Source: Brevibacillus parabrevis (GTDB lineage: Bacteria; Bacillota; Bacilli; Brevibacillales; Brevibacillaceae). Taken from it: 64,000 nt of DNA. The stretch is taken from NCBI RefSeq assembly GCF_003710905.1, contig NZ_RHHV01000032.1, forward strand, positions 1-64,000. Direction: 5' to 3'. The position numbers were made by a program, and so were the translations under genes. Under the pieces are notes generated by a model, which ran no database searches, was not told the origin of the DNA, and was given only the letters and a program-made list of their open reading frames with translations. Shown here in pieces: positions 16,506-25,578 of the stretch (its first letter is position 1; every line of letters begins with the position of its first letter).

Positions 16506-17714
16506 TTATTCCGAATGCTTCGTCGCCAGCACATTGGCTGACACAGGTGCGCCTTTGGAAGCGAACAGCGTGATCGCCATCAAAAGCACGACAATGGCAA
16601 CGACACCAAAAGGCAAATGCCGCTCTACCTGGTACAGACTTGTGCTCAAGATCGGCGCAATTACAGCCGATATGCCTTGCACGGCTCCCACCAATCCGGC
16701 TACTCCGCCCTGCTGCTCGCGCAAAACGCTAAGCGAAGCGCCTGCCATAAAGCCTGGCATCATCAAGCCCGTACCTACACCAAATAAGAAGAACGCGATG
16801 TAAAAGCCGACAGCATGAATGAACAGCAGGAACAGCGCTACACCGCCAAGCACCAGCAAGGAACCGACGAGAATCAGCGAGCGCGGCTGCCATTTCGGAT
16901 TTTTCATCTGCACCCCTTGGGTAATGATCATCGCGACTCCGCTCAGCATCATGCCCATGGAAAGCATCCGCGCCGTATCTGTTGTGGTCAAAAGCAGCTG
17001 ATCCTGGAAATAAAACCCGCCGACGACTTGCAAGGTGACAATGCTCAGCATGGTAGCCATCCCTGCGAACAAGTACAGACGCAGTCCTTTTTGCAAAGGA
17101 TTCAGCTTGGGCGGCTTGGTTGTCGCAACAACCGGCTTGTGCGGCGGAATCAAGAGAAGCACCACGATAAACGCGATCATCGGCAGCAGCGCCCCGATGT
17201 ACAGCGGCCAAATCAGACCGATCAGGGCAAAAACTCCCGCGATCGCTGGCCCGAGGACAAGCCCCATTCCATTGGCAGCACCGATCAGCGCCATCCCGGA
17301 CGACCTGTCCTTTTCCTCCGTCACATCAGCCATGTACGCTTGCGCCGAAGACGGAACGGCAGGAATGAACATGCCGACCATCGCCCGGGCCAAGATCAGC
17401 AGGAACACGAGCAGACCTCCGCTGATCAGCTTCGCAAGCCCTGCGTACATCGTGAGCGTAAACAACACATAGGCGACGAACATTCCCAGAAAGCCTATTA
17501 AAATGACGGGCTTTCTGCCTTTTGTGTCGCTCCATTTCCCCCAGACGGGCGCCATGATCGCCATGGCTACGGAACCAAGTGAAATAATCAAACCGGAATG
17601 GGTTTCGCTCAATCCCAATTCACGAATCAATGGAGGCATGACAGGGGCGATGATCATCAAGCCAACCATTGCGACGAAGACGCTGAAAAAGACACTAATT
17701 CGTACTCGTCCCAT
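16506..17714 (-). CDS. MFS transporter, possible siderophore exporter
   Basis: A 402-residue major facilitator protein with about 12 membrane spans. The loop 2-3 signature GKWSDTKGRKPV is clear, and the motif C-like stretch GMGLVLGPAIAG is present in span 5. The family pumps drugs or siderophores by proton antiport. It lies directly before the YbtPQ-like operon on the same strand, the place an MFS protein (YbtX) takes in the yersiniabactin group, so export or handling of a siderophore is a reasonable guess. I see no Fur box in its own leader. The ATG at 17714 follows AAAGGAGTAG by about six bases. A multidrug role cannot be excluded. Confidence 0.85.
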   Translation of the reverse strand: MGRVRISVFFSVFVAMVGLMIIAPVMPPLIRELGLSETHSGLIISLGSVAMAIMAPVWGKWSDTKGRKPVILIGFLGMFVAYVLFTLTMYAGLAKLISGGLLVFLLILARAMVGMFIPAVPSSAQAYMADVTEEKDRSSGMALIGAANGMGLVLGPAIAGVFALIGLIWPLYIGALLPMIAFIVVLLLIPPHKPVVATTKPPKLNPLQKGLRLYLFAGMATMLSIVTLQVVGGFYFQDQLLLTTTDTARMLSMGMMLSGVAMIITQGVQMKNPKWQPRSLILVGSLLVLGGVALFLLFIHAVGFYIAFFLFGVGTGLMMPGFMAGASLSVLREQQGGVAGLVGAVQGISAVIAPILSTSLYQVERHLPFGVVAIVVLLMAITLFASKGAPVSANVLATKHSE

Positions 17715-17912
17715 GTTTTTACTCTACTCCTTTCGTCACTCCCTGCCCCTAATCTTATGGAAAAAGGCACGGTAGCCACTACCTAATGACGGAGAGATAA
17801 TGCTGTAAAACGGATTTTTTCGCGAAATGATTTCATGCCGGAGCAAAAAACGGTACGGATTGGAACATGGTACACGCCATGGCTGTTAGTCCCGCCTGCT
17901 TTGTGGCTACTG

Positions 17913-18866
17913 CTACTGCTTCTGTCCGTGCACCTGCACGATCTGGTTGCCCAGCTTGTCCAACAATTGCATCCGGCCGATGGCTGTGTAGGAATAGTTG
18001 TAATTGTCTACGTTGCTGATTTTGTACACATTGCCTTTTTGCACCGCTTCCAAACTTTTCCACACCTTGCTGTCGCTCAGTTTGTTTTCGCTGTTTTCCA
18101 TCAGTAACAAATGCTGTGGATGGAGGGCAGACAGCGCTTCCAGACTGATTTCGATTCCGCCCCAATGCTCCGGCGCAGGGATGCCCTCCGCTCGCTTGAG
18201 TCCCAAGTCGCTGTAGATCAGCTCGGCTGCCCCCGTTGACGAATAAATGACCAAGTTTTGCGGATACGTTTCGACCACGACAAATGTTTCGTCTTTGAGA
18301 ATCGGGCCGAGCTTTTGCTTCCATTCCGCTGTTTTTTTCGCATATTCGCTCAGCCACTGTTCCTTTTTCGGCTGCTGTTCAAACGTGTCTGCCAAAAAGT
18401 CCAACCGCTTGCGCCACTCGTAGTACGGGTGGGGAATTTTGATCGTCGGAGCCATTTTGGATAGCTGCTCGTACAAATTTTCGTTGAACAGCGGCCCCAA
18501 TAAAATCAAGTCTGGCTCAACGGCCATGACGGCTTCCAGGCTGATCGGTTCGGCGTACCAACCGAGGTTGACTGTCTCTTTAGCCAGCCGCTCTTTGATC
18601 GTCGGAGAAAATTCGGCGCGGTTGCCATAGTCGATATTGCCCGTCGCGACAGGCTCCATCCCCAGCAAAAGCAGCTCCTCCGTCGACCCGGACAAATCGG
18701 CAATGCGTTTCGGCTGCAACGGGATGCTAACCTTCTCGCCCCCGGGATTCACGATTTCTTTTCGGGCGGCATTCCCCGCAGCCCCTTGGCCGCCTGCCTC
18801 CGGACTGGCGCAACCAGCCAGCAAGAACAGGCACGTGAGCGTTGCCATAACATGTACGAGCTTCAT
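17913..18866 (-). CDS. Fe-siderophore ABC transporter substrate-binding lipoprotein
   Basis: A secreted lipoprotein of about 317 residues. The signal ends in lipobox LAGC (Cys19), then a Gly/Ala spacer and a FecB/FhuD-type binding domain opening VNPGGEKVSIPLQPKRIAD. Also visible are DLILLGPLF and the long interlobe helix. I use the ATG at 18866 after GGAGAG; a GTG four codons earlier is the alternative. It lies between MFS and spore-surface genes with no permease or ATPase beside it and, unlike the other binding proteins here, no visible Fur box in the 190 bases upstream. Ligand unknown. Confidence 0.85.
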   Translation of the reverse strand: MKLVHVMATLTCLFLLAGCASPEAGGQGAAGNAARKEIVNPGGEKVSIPLQPKRIADLSGSTEELLLLGMEPVATGNIDYGNRAEFSPTIKERLAKETVNLGWYAEPISLEAVMAVEPDLILLGPLFNENLYEQLSKMAPTIKIPHPYYEWRKRLDFLADTFEQQPKKEQWLSEYAKKTAEWKQKLGPILKDETFVVVETYPQNLVIYSSTGAAELIYSDLGLKRAEGIPAPEHWGGIEISLEALSALHPQHLLLMENSENKLSDSKVWKSLEAVQKGNVYKISNVDNYNYSYTAIGRMQLLDKLGNQIVQVHGQKQ

Positions 18867-19071
18867 CTGTCTCTCCACTCCCTGGACGAACTGTTTTTAC
18901 TCGCGACAAGCAGCGAAGTGCCGCCTCCGCGAGCCAAACATACTTTCTCATACCCGGAGCGTGGCGCGACAGTCAAATCGGGAGCCGGAGAAGACAAAAG
19001 CGGATTTTTGTTCTGTACAAACCAAAGACACCAACGGATGCGTCAGTGTCTTTACGTTTCTTGGCTGGCGG

Positions 19072-20004
19072 TTATTTGCAAGGGTAGTGCGGCGGTTTTG
19101 GCGGATTGATCACAGGCAAGGGAACTTGCTGATCTTGCAAAACTTTCAGCCCAAGATTGAGAACAATTTTTTCGCGTACGTGTGAAAAAGCATGCTCGTT
19201 GCATTTGACTTTACGCAAATCTTGCCCGATGTCCAGCTCGGTGAACTCGGAAAAGACCAGCTCACAGTACGGTTTTTCGTTGTAAAATTGGCGGTTGCCA
19301 AATAGCCCCATGTTCAACTGTGCTGCTGTGCCTGTCTTGTTGCCCAGCTCGCCGGAAGAGGTGAAATCGGGGATGAGCTGCAAGGATGGGCCAGATGTAG
19401 GGAACGTAATTCCTACGCAAAAGTCGAACGGAATCAGCGCGCTGATGTGGCGAATATCCCCGCATACGGCACTGCCCGAAACGTGGTCTGCTGTGGCATA
19501 CTCAAGGTTTTTGCGGATGAAGCCGCTTCCGAACAGTTTGGCCGCGTACGGATTGAATGTCGGAACCAGCTCGCATTGCTCAAGAATGACGCTTTTCCAC
19601 GCCCGGATGATTTCCAGCGCAGGTTTTTCCAATTGAATATCTGCTTCGACACAAACTACGACCGAGAGTTCTGCCAGGGTGACAGGCACTTTGATCGTTT
19701 TCGGAAAAGTAGTCGCTTCTGTGCTGGAGCCAAATACGCGTACATTGTCCACGCCGCAGGAATGGCCAGGCTTGCTGTGGCAATGATCCTTGTCATGCTT
19801 GTCTTTGTCCTTGTGGTCGTGGTCGCATTTGTACTCATGCTTGTGCTCGTGTTTGTGCTTATGTTCGTGTTTATGCTCATGCTTGTGCTTGTCTTTGCAT
19901 TCATGTTTGTCTTTGTGATCGTGTTTGTCATGCTTGTCGTGTTTGTCGTCGCAATGGTATTCAACCCGGAACTTGCAGTCTTTTGAATCGTCGTGTTTTC
20001 CCAT
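19072..20004 (-). CDS. CsxC-like SPOCS-domain spore-surface protein with His/Lys-rich repeat
   Basis: A 310-residue protein. Residues about 15-80 are an extreme low-complexity stretch of alternating His, Lys, Asp and Glu (units such as HKHEHK and DKHDKHD), which could bind metal or mediate assembly. After that comes a SPOCS-type domain with VPVTLAELSVVVCVEADIQL, FIRKNLEYATAD and a Cys-containing CGDIRHISALIPFDF. This resembles the CsxC exosporium family of clostridia and Paenibacillaceae. The start at 20004 has AAAGGAGGCGATC upstream; the open frame extends 33 codons further without a site. The tail PPKPPHYPCK ends in Cys. A spore coat or exosporium location is inferred from family. The hairpin AAAGACAC/GTGTCTTT at 19024-19053 may terminate it. 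Confidence 0.75.
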   Translation of the reverse strand: MGKHDDSKDCKFRVEYHCDDKHDKHDKHDHKDKHECKDKHKHEHKHEHKHKHEHKHEYKCDHDHKDKDKHDKDHCHSKPGHSCGVDNVRVFGSSTEATTFPKTIKVPVTLAELSVVVCVEADIQLEKPALEIIRAWKSVILEQCELVPTFNPYAAKLFGSGFIRKNLEYATADHVSGSAVCGDIRHISALIPFDFCVGITFPTSGPSLQLIPDFTSSGELGNKTGTAAQLNMGLFGNRQFYNEKPYCELVFSEFTELDIGQDLRKVKCNEHAFSHVREKIVLNLGLKVLQDQQVPLPVINPPKPPHYPCK

Positions 20005-20295
20005 TTGATTGATCGCCTCCTTTATCAGAGCATTGTCTTTCTCTTCATCATATGGCCTGGCCTTGGCAAACGACTTGGCTGTTGCCGAGCGTGATATACC
20101 CATTTTTTGCCTTTTGGAGCCGGCTTGTGATCGGATTGCTTGGGAGTTTTGGTTAACTAGGTAATTATTTGCTCAGCGATACTCCCTATGTACGAAAGAC
20201 AAGCCGTGCGCTTGCTGCCCGCATGGGGAAAAGCGGACTGGCTCCCTGCGCTTGCCGATCTGGCCTGCTGACCATGGCGAAGACAAGCCGTCACG

Positions 20296-21285
20296 TCAGT
20301 CTTGGCCTACGTGCCTGAGCGGAATCAGTTGTTTGCGGAACCACCAAATTCGCCCGCTGACGATCGCCACCCCGTTGTACTCGCTTGTGCCGGCTCCTTT
20401 TTTCATGAATGGCTCGGACATGAGGCTCGCCTTCCAATCGCCTGTTTCGATCCAGCTTTCCGTGCTGGCAAGCGGGCTGTTGTCGGGAAATGCTCCCGCT
20501 CCCTGCTTTTCCGAGGCAACTGGCGGGCGCAAAACCGTTGATGTAAAAGGCAGGCGCAGCGTCTCATGGGCGACTTTTCCCGCTTCGCTTGTCGTGCCAA
20601 TGACGGTCAGCTCAAAATCTCCGCGCACCCAGACCACCCGCCCATTGCTCTCATGGCGCGTCTCCTGCACATCCAGCGAGATTTTCGGATGGATTTCCAG
20701 CCATTCCTGCTGCCAGTGGGCATGAATCGGGTGCACCCAGTTCACTTCCCACGCTTCTTCCAGAATCGAAACTTGCACATACGCATTTTCTCCCTGCTCG
20801 GTGTACGCTACATCCGCGAAAACAACCTGGCTGCTGCTGCTGCCTGCGTTTGCCGCAGTCCCGGTTTCCTGTTGACCCCGTACTGGCGCTGTGACTGCGC
20901 CGCTGTCCGCCATGCGCAAAGGCTCGCTCGCAAGCAAGCTCGATGAATCGAGGTGCGGCAACTCTTCGAGAGGATCGGGAGCTGCCAGCGGCGTCCGTAT
21001 TTTCGGCGGCTTGATGGGCGCTGTTTTTTTCCCGAAAGCTTTTCCAACCTTTCGCGCTTGGCGGGAAACGTCACTTGCGACGGGGCTTTGACTTTTGCTT
21101 TTCGCTGGAAGCTGGCGCTTGGGCCGCGGTGCTTCGTATTTGTCGACAGCCATGTCCTGCTTTGGCATGGATTGTTTGACACGCAAAAAGTTTTGCTGGT
21201 GGCTTTTTGGAGCGCGCCGCAGTTCTAGATGGTTTAAAAAGGGCGTTTTTCGCGCAGGTGTCCGCCTGGGTTGGGGCATAGCCAT
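20296..21285 (-). CDS. Uncharacterised protein with basic Pro/Lys-rich N-terminus
   Basis: A 329-residue protein I do not recognise. The first about 100 residues are basic and proline-rich (RRTPARKTPF, RPKRQLPAKSK, KKTAPIKPPKIRTP) and look disordered. The second half is beta-rich, with AYVQVSILEEAWEVNWVHPI, followed by an acidic, Trp-rich stretch. There is no signal peptide or membrane span. The ATG at 21285 follows GGAGAGGAGGTG by a few bases, a strong site; upstream codons in the same frame lack one. It runs in the same direction as the CsxC-like gene, and the basic tail plus beta domain would suit a spore-coat role, but that is only a guess from position. Confidence 0.7.
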   Translation of the reverse strand: MAMPQPRRTPARKTPFLNHLELRRAPKSHQQNFLRVKQSMPKQDMAVDKYEAPRPKRQLPAKSKSQSPVASDVSRQARKVGKAFGKKTAPIKPPKIRTPLAAPDPLEELPHLDSSSLLASEPLRMADSGAVTAPVRGQQETGTAANAGSSSSQVVFADVAYTEQGENAYVQVSILEEAWEVNWVHPIHAHWQQEWLEIHPKISLDVQETRHESNGRVVWVRGDFELTVIGTTSEAGKVAHETLRLPFTSTVLRPPVASEKQGAGAFPDNSPLASTESWIETGDWKASLMSEPFMKKGAGTSEYNGVAIVSGRIWWFRKQLIPLRHVGQD

Positions 21286-21449
21286 GTTTTCACCTCCTCT
21301 CCTTCTTGGTTGGCTCGCAAGTATGCTTCGCGTTTTTCGCTTTTTCGCCTTGCTATATCCATACGCCCGAGCTTTCGCTTGGGGAATAGTCGTCTGTCCT
21401 TTTCTGCCGCTGCCAACGCAAAAACTCATGCCTAATTTGGCATGAGCTT

Positions 21450-22103
21450 TCAAGTCTGTTGCTTTTTCGTCAAAAGGTAGCGGCAGCACGTCCCTCCTTC
21501 TGCGATGCATTCTGTCCGGTCGACTTGCGCGTCGTTGAACAGCGAAGCGAACAAGCTCCATTCGCACTGGCACGCTTGGGGAAACTCGCTGGCTACTCTC
21601 GCGATCGGGCAATTCGTTTCGATAAACGAGTAGACCCCGTCCGCCTTTTGCTCCAGCTTGACCATATAGCCGTCTGCATCCTGTAGCTTCGCTAACGTGT
21701 CAAGCCGCTCCTCGAACGATTGGCCTGCCATCTGCTCGCGATATTTTTGCTGGATGCGCTTCATCCTGCGTTCGAACAGCATCGCCACATGCGATTCGCC
21801 AAACAGCTCCTCCACATTTTCCATCAGCTCTGTCACCCATTCGTCGTAGTGCGTGGGAAACAATCGCTCGGGCGCTGGCGTCAATTTGTACACAAAGACT
21901 GGGCGCCCAATCTGTCTGCGCATGATGCTTGCCTCTACGTAATGCTCTCTATGTAAAAGATCCAAATGCTTGCGTACCGCGACCTTGGTCATTTGCAAGT
22001 GCTCCGCCAATTGCTGGACATCGACGGTCCCTTGCTTTTTCATGTACACCAACAGCTTTTGCCGGGTTGTCTGTTCGCGTGCCATCGCCATCCTGTTGCT
22101 CAC
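21450..22103 (-). CDS. SufR-like winged-helix regulator with C-terminal Cys cluster
   Basis: A 217-residue DNA-binding protein. The N-terminal winged helix contains VDVQQLAEHLQMTKVAVRKH, followed by LDLLHREHYVEA. The C-terminal half has a Cys pattern typical of SufR-type iron-sulfur regulators: Cys in ETNCPIARV, CQCEW, TECIAEGG and TCCRYL. Such proteins repress iron-sulfur assembly genes when they hold a cluster. The most likely start is GTG at 22103, seven bases after GGAAAGCG; an ATG at 22091 lies too far from it. It is divergent from the EAL gene, with about 340 bases between them. No suf operon is in the window, so it is an orphan here. Confidence 0.8.
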   Translation of the reverse strand: MSNRMAMAREQTTRQKLLVYMKKQGTVDVQQLAEHLQMTKVAVRKHLDLLHREHYVEASIMRRQIGRPVFVYKLTPAPERLFPTHYDEWVTELMENVEELFGESHVAMLFERRMKRIQQKYREQMAGQSFEERLDTLAKLQDADGYMVKLEQKADGVYSFIETNCPIARVASEFPQACQCEWSLFASLFNDAQVDRTECIAEGGTCCRYLLTKKQQT

Positions 22104-22442
22104 GCTGTAACGCTTTCCGTTGTTTTTACGCCCAGGCACCGCCGTTCCCGTAGTTCGCAAACATACGACCGTTTTGGCAAAAGGAAAGCTCTCATTGGAA
22201 AATCCCTCCTGTTCGGGTTGATGACAAGGACAGTTTACAAGAAGTAACGCGTTTTGTACATATGCAAATATGTTTCCTTTGGTAAAAATAATTGCCGAAC
22301 CGCCATTTGTATTGTAGAATGAGCTAAATTCCATTTTTTCCAAGTGAAAAAATCTTTCTCGGAGGAAAAACTCGGCTCCTCCATCGCTCCGCACGTTTGC
22401 ACGGAGCCATGTCGATTCGCGATCAGGAGGGGAAAACGATTC

Positions 22443-23186
22443 ATGGCTGAGTCAATGAAGCCGTCCACCTATTACGCTGCTTATCAGCCGCTCGTGGAGC
22501 TTGCGAACGGACAATGCTTCGGATACGAAGCGCTTCTGCGGTGCGCATCGAAGCAATCGCCTGAGCAGCTTTTTCAGGCGGCGCGTCAAGCTGGTCAGTT
22601 GTACGAATTGGATACCGCCGCCATGCGCGGTGCTGTTTCATCTTATTTTGCGGAAATGCCTGCGGGGCGAAATGCGCCGTACTTGTTTGTCAATCTCTTT
22701 CCGTCTACCTTGCTGAATCCGCTCTTTCCACCTTTTTTGGACGAGCTTCTCGCTGCGTTTCCGGGCATCGCTCGCCGAATTGTACTGGAGATCAATGAAG
22801 CGGCCGAGGAGGACAAGATGTGGGATGTCCGACTGCTCGGCCAGAAAATCCGCGAGTTGCGCGCGTACGGCTTTTTGATCGCACTGGATGACGTAGGCTC
22901 GGGTGCAGCATCTTTGCGCAAAATCGTCGAATACGAGCCGGACGTGGTGAAGCTCGACCGCTATTTCGGCAGCCAGCTTGCCCACCATCCGAACAAGCAA
23001 AAGCTTGTCTCGCTGTTTGTTGATTTTTGTCTGGGACAATCGCAGTTGGTGCTGGAAGGGCTGGAGGAGCTTGATGATCTGGCGGCGGCAAAAGCTCTGG
23101 GGGTTCCTGTCGGGCAAGGCTTTTTGCTCGGGCGGCCCCGCTCGCTTGACCAGGCGGAGATGATAGGGAGCAATGCTGCGGTGTGA
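22443..23186 (+). CDS. Stand-alone EAL-domain c-di-GMP phosphodiesterase
   Basis: A 247-residue cytoplasmic protein that is a single EAL domain without sensor or GGDEF parts. The catalytic series is mostly intact: YEALLR near the start, metal Glu in LEINEA, ALDDVGSG (for DDFG), VKLDRY (for KIDR), LEGLEEL, and the C-terminal QGFLLGRP. It should cleave cyclic di-GMP to pGpG; the DDFG to DDVG change may tune activity. The ATG at 22443 follows AGGAGGGG by about ten bases. It is divergent from the SufR-like gene. GCAGCGGGCTT-type hairpin arms downstream (23209-23240) separate it from the converging gene. Confidence 0.88.
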   Translation: MAESMKPSTYYAAYQPLVELANGQCFGYEALLRCASKQSPEQLFQAARQAGQLYELDTAAMRGAVSSYFAEMPAGRNAPYLFVNLFPSTLLNPLFPPFLDELLAAFPGIARRIVLEINEAAEEDKMWDVRLLGQKIRELRAYGFLIALDDVGSGAASLRKIVEYEPDVVKLDRYFGSQLAHHPNKQKLVSLFVDFCLGQSQLVLEGLEELDDLAAAKALGVPVGQGFLLGRPRSLDQAEMIGSNAAV

Positions 23187-23208
23187 ATGAATGGAAAAGG
23201 GAAAGGGA

Positions 23209-23240
23209 AAGCCCGCTGCCTGATGATCGGCGGCGGGCTT
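23209..23240. terminator. Hairpin between converging genes
   Basis: AAGCCCGCTGCC and GGCGGCGGGCTT pair around an eight-base loop with one mismatch. Neither side has a long T-run, so termination may be inefficient. Confidence 0.5.
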
Positions 23241-23254
23241 GACGGCGGAAGATG

Positions 23255-23827
23255 TCATGTGTCGCGATTATTTTCCTCCAGTTTTCGCAGCATGGACTCG
23301 ATATTTCGCAATTCCATCTGCTCGCTTTCGTGGCGAAGATCAGCGTATTCGTGCAGTCCTGTCATTTTGATTTTCCCTGCCGCAAAGAACGATTGAATCC
23401 GTCTTGCTTCTTCCTGGAGCAGTGCGCGCTGACGGTAACTGATCGTCAACTGCCCCTCAGCTCCACTGAGTAGAGCGTACGCCAAAGCCAGAAAGCGGAG
23501 AAAGCTGTATCCGTCACAATAGTCGTCATAGATCGTGTCCAAAGCAGTCGCGATATCATCATTCGTGCTTGCAACTATTTGCAAATTTTCTTTCAACCTG
23601 CGATTTTCCAGTTCCGGATACGGGATGACAGGCTCCAGCAGCTGCTTCAGGTCCAGTTCGATGTACGTTCCCCGATAGTCCAGGCTGATGAGTTGCAAAT
23701 AAAACGGAGAGCCAAAATGCTCTTCAATGTCTGGATGCCCATAAACCCATTGCTCAAACTGTTCGATGGCGACCTTTCGTCTTAACACATCGTTGAACAT
23801 GATTTGCATATCCAGCAGTTGAGTCAT
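23255..23827 (-). CDS. Uncharacterised 190-residue acidic protein
   Basis: No family recognised. It is cytoplasmic, acidic and mainly helical, with no signal peptide. Features include a Tyr/Asp-rich middle (DTIYDDYCDGYSFLRFL) and a charged coiled-coil-like C-terminus with repeated Glu/Arg. The ATG at 23827 follows AAGGAGGGAGG closely, a strong site, so I consider the gene real. It converges on the EAL gene and is followed upstream by a small lipoprotein gene on the same strand about 130 bases away. No function is suggested by context. Confidence 0.65.
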   Translation of the reverse strand: MTQLLDMQIMFNDVLRRKVAIEQFEQWVYGHPDIEEHFGSPFYLQLISLDYRGTYIELDLKQLLEPVIPYPELENRRLKENLQIVASTNDDIATALDTIYDDYCDGYSFLRFLALAYALLSGAEGQLTISYRQRALLQEEARRIQSFFAAGKIKMTGLHEYADLRHESEQMELRNIESMLRKLEENNRDT

Positions 23828-23956
23828 GTCCTCCCTCCTTCCTTCTTGTATCGCCTCGCCTATACCTGCGCTCCCCTTTTGCCCAAAGAGATCGGTGCTT
23901 CATTTCTTTCCAACGCTCTTTGGCTGCGAAAAAACCTTCTCACCTACAACTGCCCC

Positions 23957-24364
23957 TCATTCGGAGCCTGAAATCTCGGCTGTTGCCCGAACAAACACAC
24001 CCTCGCTCTTTTCCCATGCAATCTGTTCTTTTGGGTCAACGTCCTTGATGGCAAACAGCTTTGTCCCTTTTTCCAAGTAGTTGGAGGCAATCGCTGCTTG
24101 CGCTGTTTGCTCGTCTCCTTCAAAAGCGTACTTCGCTTCTACGCTACCGATTTGTTCTCCAAGCTTTTCTTTGTCGATCCATTGCTCTTCGTTTTCATCA
24201 TCGGCGATGACATACAAGCGATCTTCGACTTTCACAAAAGGATAGGGCCAGCTTGCGATTGCGCTTGTTGTGTTTGCGGAATCCGTCGTTGGGGAGTGGT
24301 TCGCACAGGCTGAAAGCAGGAAAGCGGAAAGGATCAGCCCTACTACGATCGCAGCTTTGCTCAT
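23957..24364 (-). CDS. Small uncharacterised lipoprotein
   Basis: A 135-residue protein with a clear lipoprotein signal: MSKAA, hydrophobic core VVGLILSAFLL, lipobox LSAC at about residue 20. The mature part is acidic and contains WPYPFVKVEDRLYVIADDEN, reminiscent of small surface beta domains, but I cannot assign a family. The start at 24364 follows AAGGAGCGG; an upstream in-frame ATG has no site. It would sit on the outer face of the cell membrane. It lies directly downstream of a siderophore-binding lipoprotein, separated by a terminator, so it is probably its own unit. Confidence 0.7.
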   Translation of the reverse strand: MSKAAIVVGLILSAFLLSACANHSPTTDSANTTSAIASWPYPFVKVEDRLYVIADDENEEQWIDKEKLGEQIGSVEAKYAFEGDEQTAQAAIASNYLEKGTKLFAIKDVDPKEQIAWEKSEGVFVRATAEISGSE

Positions 24365-24388
24365 TTCATCCGCTCCTTCCCCAAGCAA

Positions 24389-24425
24389 TAAAAAAAGTGG
24401 GCGAATCTATCATATCACCCACGCA
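24389..24425 (-). terminator. Intrinsic terminator of siderophore-binding gene
   Basis: On the minus strand GTGGG and CCCAC arms close a large loop and are followed by seven T residues, about 60 bases after the stop of the binding-protein gene. Confidence 0.6.
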
Positions 24426-24481
24426 CTGTACTTGGAAAATATTTCATTTTGAACACAACAAGCTTCGCCGTATCGAATCTA

Positions 24482-25465
24482 TCATTTCTGCGCTTTCTTC
24501 TCGCCAAGTCTCTCCTGCAACATGCTTGCCACTTCTTTCACCTGCGCCTGCACCGCGATTGGATCATACGGCCAGAAGCGATCCGGGTTCAGCTTGAAAA
24601 TGCGATTGTTCTTCACCGCATCGAGCGAGGCCCAGACAGGCGAGCTTTCATCGAACTCGGCTCCGCCAGATATGTCGAGAAAAATATAATCCCCGGCATA
24701 CGCAGCGATTTTCTCGGTCGAGACACTTTGCGCGTCCACTTTTTTCTGAATCAGATCGGTGCGCACGCTCTCCGGAGGTGTCAAGCCGAGCTGCTGGTAA
24801 ATCGCCTGGCCGCCCCGGTTCACACCATCGCCGTATATGTAAAACTCCTTGTCGAACGGCCCCATGATCGAAAAGGTTGTCCCTGCCGGAACCAATCCCG
24901 CGATCGAAGCTTTTGCCTGCTTCACGTCCTCGTCAAATGCGGCCAGCCGGTTGTCTGCTTCCTGCTCCTTGCCGAGCAGCTGGCCGAACGCTTTCATTTC
25001 TTCATGCACCTCATGGTAGGTGCCATAAGGGATGACGATTGTCGGCGCGATTTTGCGATATTGCTCGTTCAGCTTTTCATCCCCGCCAACCGTCACAATC
25101 AGGTCAGGATTCAGCGCCAAAATTTTCTCGACCGAACCGCCATCGATCTGTCCGATATCCGCAATCCCTGCGGCCAAATCCTTGACATGCGGACTTTCGA
25201 TTTCCCAGTACGGCGCTCCTACTGGTTTGACGCCAAATGCGAGAAATTGCGCCAAGTACCCTTGTGTGACGATTCGCTGCGGATTCGCTGGTATTTCGAC
25301 ATCCCCATGGACGGTTTTCACAATCCTGGTCTCTGGCTTAACTACTGGCGTCTCCTCTTGTTTTCCTGCATTCGGGACCGAATCTGCCGTACCGCAACCA
25401 TGCAACATCACGGTCAGCCAAAGCAGGACGATCCCCCAGCCGATATCGTTTCTGCGCTTTTGCAT
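24482..25465 (-). CDS. Fe-siderophore ABC transporter substrate-binding lipoprotein
   Basis: A 327-residue lipoprotein. The signal ends LHGC (Cys24), then an acidic spacer and a FecB/FhuD fold beginning TVHGDVEIPANPQRIV; also visible are DLIVTVGGDE and a long central helix rich in Lys and Ala. It is close in sequence to the binding halves at 5686 and 27339, so these are paralogues. The ATG at 25465 follows GAAAGGAACG. The Fur box 25-39 bases before the start is a perfect inverted repeat, so iron starvation should induce it. A Btr-like regulator gene follows upstream on the same strand, likely its activator. No permease or ATPase gene accompanies it. Confidence 0.9.
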   Translation of the reverse strand: MQKRRNDIGWGIVLLWLTVMLHGCGTADSVPNAGKQEETPVVKPETRIVKTVHGDVEIPANPQRIVTQGYLAQFLAFGVKPVGAPYWEIESPHVKDLAAGIADIGQIDGGSVEKILALNPDLIVTVGGDEKLNEQYRKIAPTIVIPYGTYHEVHEEMKAFGQLLGKEQEADNRLAAFDEDVKQAKASIAGLVPAGTTFSIMGPFDKEFYIYGDGVNRGGQAIYQQLGLTPPESVRTDLIQKKVDAQSVSTEKIAAYAGDYIFLDISGGAEFDESSPVWASLDAVKNNRIFKLNPDRFWPYDPIAVQAQVKEVASMLQERLGEKKAQK

Positions 25466-25489
25466 ATGCTCGTTCCTTTCTGATGATGT

Positions 25490-25504
25490 TGAGAATGATT
25501 CTCA
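25490..25504 (-). promoter_or_regulatory. Fur box, perfect 7-1-7 inverted repeat
   Basis: TGAGAATGATTCTCA is a perfect 7-1-7 palindrome of the Fur type, 25-39 bases before the binding-protein ATG. It lies between that gene and the Btr-like regulator gene. Confidence 0.8.
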
Positions 25505-25578
25505 CAAACATCTTCATCGTACCTCGCCCCCTCTCTGCTGTCTATTTCCATTCGTGACATTTTCGTCATGGACAATGG

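Noticed and set aside
19660..19980. Short tandem repeats resembling a CRISPR or VNTR array
   Set aside because: Units are six to nine bases and encode the His/Lys-rich protein stretch; there are no spacers or conserved direct repeats.
19447..19986. Apparent highly hydrophobic Val/Leu/Phe protein on the plus strand
   Set aside because: It is the complement of the His/Lys/Asp repeat of the CsxC-like gene, which necessarily reads as hydrophobic codons.
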